DNA of 60,000 bases, from NCBI RefSeq assembly GCF_029227915.1, contig NC_079875.1, forward strand, positions 24,810,001 through 24,870,000, in the 5' to 3' direction. Every line of letters starts with the position of its first letter. Within the stretch, counting starts at the first letter, position 1. The notes under the pieces were generated by a model. It was not told the DNA's origin. It searched no databases and was given only the letters and a program-made list of their open reading frames with translations. The DNA comes from Hydractinia symbiolongicarpus. Taxonomy: Eukaryota; Cnidaria; Hydrozoa; Anthoathecata; Hydractiniidae. Both the position numbers and the translations under genes were made by a program. This document shows positions 57,263 through 60,000 of the stretch, one piece after another.

Positions 57263-57359
57263 GATGGTTTTACAAGAGTCTTGTAACAAAAACTGCTTGC
57301 GTGTTGTTATTTATGTTTTATTATCATTGATGGTATTACCACGTACGCTAGAGGTCATT

Positions 57360-58165
57360 ATAGACAGGGTTGAATCCTATCACTGTAATGGGGGGAGTTT
57401 GGGGGTGGGGGGCCCAGGGGGACACGGCGGGGATTGGTGGATTGGGGACAGAAACTCTTCTATCGTTGATTTAACGGGCATGATCTATGATTTGACGTAA
57501 AATGGTAAAGTGCTAAGGGATTTTATGGACTCTTCTATCGTTGATTTAACGGATATGATCTATGATTTGACGTAAAATGGTAAAGTGCTAAGGGATTTTG
57601 TCCTAACATCCGCATTTTCCTATCTCTACACCTTCGTGCCTAGTGCTATTTACAAATTTGCGTTGAAAAATAATAAATACTCAACTGCATAACCTAGACT
57701 GTAATAAATCTAACTGACTTACATTTTTGCTTTATGCTTTGAGAATAAAAGCCACTAAATCACCTGGCATTGTAGGGAAAACAAAAAGACCGTTTGTCAG
57801 TGGTAGAAAACAACAGGGTAAAAACACACCAAAATCCCTCGATGCAATAATGGACTTCGAATTGGAGGATATGAATATAACGGACTTCCCGTTTTAAAAT
57901 GAAGTACTATAGATGCCTCCTCTAAACACACCATCTACATCATCTAAAACAACAACCTCAACAACAATGGCAACCAAAAAATAGAACCTGTTAACCCGCC
58001 ATTGATAAATAATATTGGACCTGGCAACAACCTTGGCAATTCGACAACAAAACCTAAAGGTGGAAATGAGATTGAACGTTCCATTTCAATGTCGATTTCA
58101 AAGGTTTCATCAACAACCAACCTTAAAGCACAAAAAAAGTACAATAAATCCACAAACAAATACCA
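57360..58165 (+). pseudogene. Stop-interrupted gene of the Polinton-like element
   Basis: Protein-like sequence runs on the plus strand in three frames. A Gly-rich part and SSIVDLTGMIYDLT end at TAA 57498. A 75-bp repeat of that region ends at TAA 57573. A hydrophobic stretch (SAFSYLYTFVPSAIY) ends at TAA 57690. After a shift, GIVGKTKRPFVSGRKQQGK and MDFELEDMNITDFPF end at TAA 57895. A Ser/Thr/Asn-rich tail lies in a further frame to about 58,165. Composition suggests a virion-associated protein. I recall this set of motifs alongside the ATPase and 425-aa gene in other cnidarian elements, but cannot verify it here. Confidence 0.6.
57454..57599. repeat. 75-bp tandem duplication inside the pseudogene
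   Basis: Two copies, starting at 57454 and 57529, differ at a few positions. Both carry the same in-frame TAA (57498 and 57573), so the stop arose before the duplication or was copied with it. Confidence 0.92.
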
Positions 58166-58940
58166 TCATTGACATAAACTGTTTTTTTATAAGCGTAACT
58201 TTCTTTATATAAGAGCAACTTTCTTCCCCCATTACCAACTCTATTATAACAGGAAAACTTGATATACACCGTTATAAAACACAACATCACAATACATTTA
58301 ATGCAAAGATACTGGGAACTAACTTGTTCCGTCATTTTAAGAGGAAGTGTAACGAACAAAGGTACCGTTAATTCTGAAACACAAAATAAAACAACGTCGT
58401 GACATGAGCTACAATATACCAACTCTCTCAAAAAGAAGAGAAATCCATATCACCATAGCAACTCATTGTACTCATGATATAAAAAAAATATTTACAATTG
58501 GTCGAATCGAACGACATTTAATAACGTTCTGCTACCACAGCCATCCAACAACATAGAGAGATAGAGCCCAAATCAATTTCTAAACGACACTTGACACCTA
58601 AACTGTTTTTCAAACCAACTAAAACTCATATTACCATAGCAACATTATGCACCACCATTGTGCCTTAAAATATCAAACAAAAAATATACTGTAGAACGGC
58701 CTGTTGACACAAATTTTCAACAAAACGTAACGCATGGACACCTTTAGCCGTGCCAACTCTGAAATTAGCCGTACTAAAATCCTAAATTGTGTTTTACTTA
58801 TAAAAGAGACCTGAGTACAAAGTTGCAACCGGTCTCTTAAATTAATCATAACCCATATCACTATGGCAACAACTAATACTCACATTGCGCTTTTTTGAAA
58901 AAGACGAACAACAGTCGACAACGACCCGTTTAAACGGCCC
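58166..58940. other. Non-coding stretch with three related X-box-like words
   Basis: No coding sequence. CCATATCACCATAGCAACT (58445), CTCATATTACCATAGCAAC (58625) and CCCATATCACTATGGCAAC (58852) are spaced 180 and 227 bp apart. On the minus strand each contains GTTGCYATRG, a half site of the RFX X-box. The last is 95 bp upstream of a TATA box. Confidence 0.5.
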
Positions 58941-58946
58941 TTCAAC

Positions 58947-58954
58947 TATATATG
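58947..58954 (+). promoter_or_regulatory. TATA box before candidate first exon
   Basis: TATATATG is followed 85 bp later by an ATG with an open frame and a consensus donor site. Confidence 0.45.
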
Positions 58955-59038
58955 GCTGCACATGTCTTAAAATCGACCTCTTTTCACTCGAGTAGCTGTC
59001 GTAGCAAGACATACATACGCAAGATATCCATACGCATC

Positions 59039-59090
59039 ATGAATCAAAACGATCCTTTGAATTTGTTTCAGTTGCACGACAATGAGAACG
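59039..59090 (+). CDS. Candidate first coding exon, gene unknown
   Basis: ATG at 59039 opens MNQNDPLNLFQLHDNEN and the exon stops at a perfect GTAAGT donor (59091). The next plausible acceptor is AAACAAAG at about 59,143, after a TACTAAC-like branch word. Reading on gives MAHYHEELLISPC and then a stop, so the gene is either broken or spliced differently. The family is not recognised. Confidence 0.4.
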
Positions 59091-59254
59091 GTAAGTTAAA
59101 AAAAGAAAATTGTTCTTACTAACTGATGAGAATACTAAACAAAGGTATGGCCCACTATCACGAGGAGTTATTGATTAGTCCGTGCTAGGACGGGGCTGAA
59201 AACTCCAATGACGGTAGAAATCAACTGATGATCTCATTATTCAGTTAGTTTTTT

Positions 59255-59640
59255 AAAAAGAACGAAACACAAATTGCCAATATCAACACTTATATATTGG
59301 TAGATAACCAGAGCAAACTACAACAACATGTTCGCTCAAACAAACTTAAACTAAACCAATTTGATTGTTCAATGTACGATGGGGAAAGCAAGAGGGAATA
59401 ACACACTGATTTTCACACATAACACACTGATTTTCACACACACAACAAAACTGATTATCCCTTTTTTTTTAAAAGAACGAAACACAAATTGCCAATATCA
59501 ACACTTATATATTGGTAGATAACCAGAGCAAACTACAACAATGTATTCGCTCGAACAAACTGAAACTAAACCAATTTGATCGTTCAATGTACGATGGGGA
59601 AAGCGAGAGGGAATAACACACTGATTTTCACACAAAGGGA
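59255..59640 (+). repeat. Duplicated coding-like block, 215-bp spacing
   Basis: Two copies (about 59,255-59,426 and 59,470-59,634) each encode about 48 residues beginning KNETQIANINTYILVDNQSK and ending YDGESxRE then TAA. They differ at a handful of bases, both silent and amino-acid-changing. A linker of short repeats (ACACACTGATTTTCACACA) lies between them. They may be duplicated exon pieces of the gene whose first exon is at 59,039. Confidence 0.5.
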
Positions 59641-60000
59641 AAACACGAGGCCAAAATTTCACGCAGATACAATTTACTATATACAGGTTAGAGCAGGATC
59701 GTATCATAATCGTCTATTGCGATGAATGAACATAAACAACACTGTACATAACATAACGAGTTATCATAATGGCAATCTGCCTACAAGGCTGGCGTTACTG
59801 GTATAAAAGTCATAATGGCTCTAGGGTGGTTAAAAAGTGACAGTTTCTGGGCTCCTAACATGATATAATATATAAAATGAAACAAACCGACCTGGCTACA
59901 TGCAATATCTGTCCTGAAGAAATATCCGAAGGTTTCTCCTGATACCAAAGGTACATGATCCAAAATTTGCTAGAGTCATTGGATGCGCTGCCATTATAGT
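59641..60000. other. No gene seen
   Basis: Short frames on both strands without family features or splice context. Confidence 0.4.

Noticed and set aside
57264-57500. Stand-alone 78-aa gene
   Set aside because: Its C-terminal part continues as related coding sequence past the stop, and its N-terminal part overlaps a palindromic repeat, so it is a fragment of the larger pseudogene.

Overview
This window looks like AT-rich nuclear DNA from an animal, most likely a cnidarian and possibly a hydrozoan. The reasons are GT-AG introns of about 70-800 bp in two metazoan extracellular genes, and a dense, varied load of animal mobile elements (non-LTR retrotransposons, Ty3/Gypsy, Penelope-like, Helitrons, pogo-like, piggyBac-like, MITEs and a Polinton-like element). 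The species cannot be fixed from sequence alone.

1-13,100 (+): the 3' three quarters of a furin/PCSK5-type proprotein convertase gene. Sixteen exons join in one unbroken frame and encode most of the subtilisin-like catalytic domain, the P domain, about 20 furin-like Cys repeats, a transmembrane segment and a cytoplasmic tail. The 5.7-kb last intron holds two non-autonomous Helitrons in head-to-tail tandem. 13,748-21,424 (-): a convergent gene of about 23-24 exons for a short-type (COMP/TSP-4-like) thrombospondin. It encodes a signal peptide, N-terminal domain, coiled coil, EGF-like repeats, type 3 Ca2+-binding repeats and the thrombospondin C-terminal domain. A 368-bp Helitron lies in one intron. 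23,013-25,834 (-): the last two exons of a gene I do not recognise.

26,400-52,200: a repeat graveyard. It contains a LINE remnant; a pogo/Tc1-type TIR element split by a LINE; a (TA)n tract; mini-Helitrons; a 2.7-kb transposon with long TIRs sitting in a broken SWIM-domain gene; a long open reverse transcriptase frame with a C-terminal endonuclease-like region; palindromic MITEs; a decayed Gypsy element; a Penelope GIY-YIG scrap; a piggyBac-like MITE with TTAA target duplications; further LINE pieces; and an EEP-nuclease fragment.

53,000-58,200: an intronless, tightly packed, virus-like gene block interpreted as part of a Polinton/Maverick-like element. It has an A32/FtsK-type packaging ATPase, four small membrane or structural-type ORFs in the same direction, a convergent 425-aa coiled-coil membrane protein, a C-terminal remnant of an upstream gene and a stop-riddled pseudogene on the other strand. 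No polymerase, integrase, protease or intact capsid gene is visible, so the element is either truncated or continues past 60,000. 58,400-59,650 has a TATA box, a candidate first exon with a perfect donor site, and a 215-bp-spaced duplicated coding-like block.
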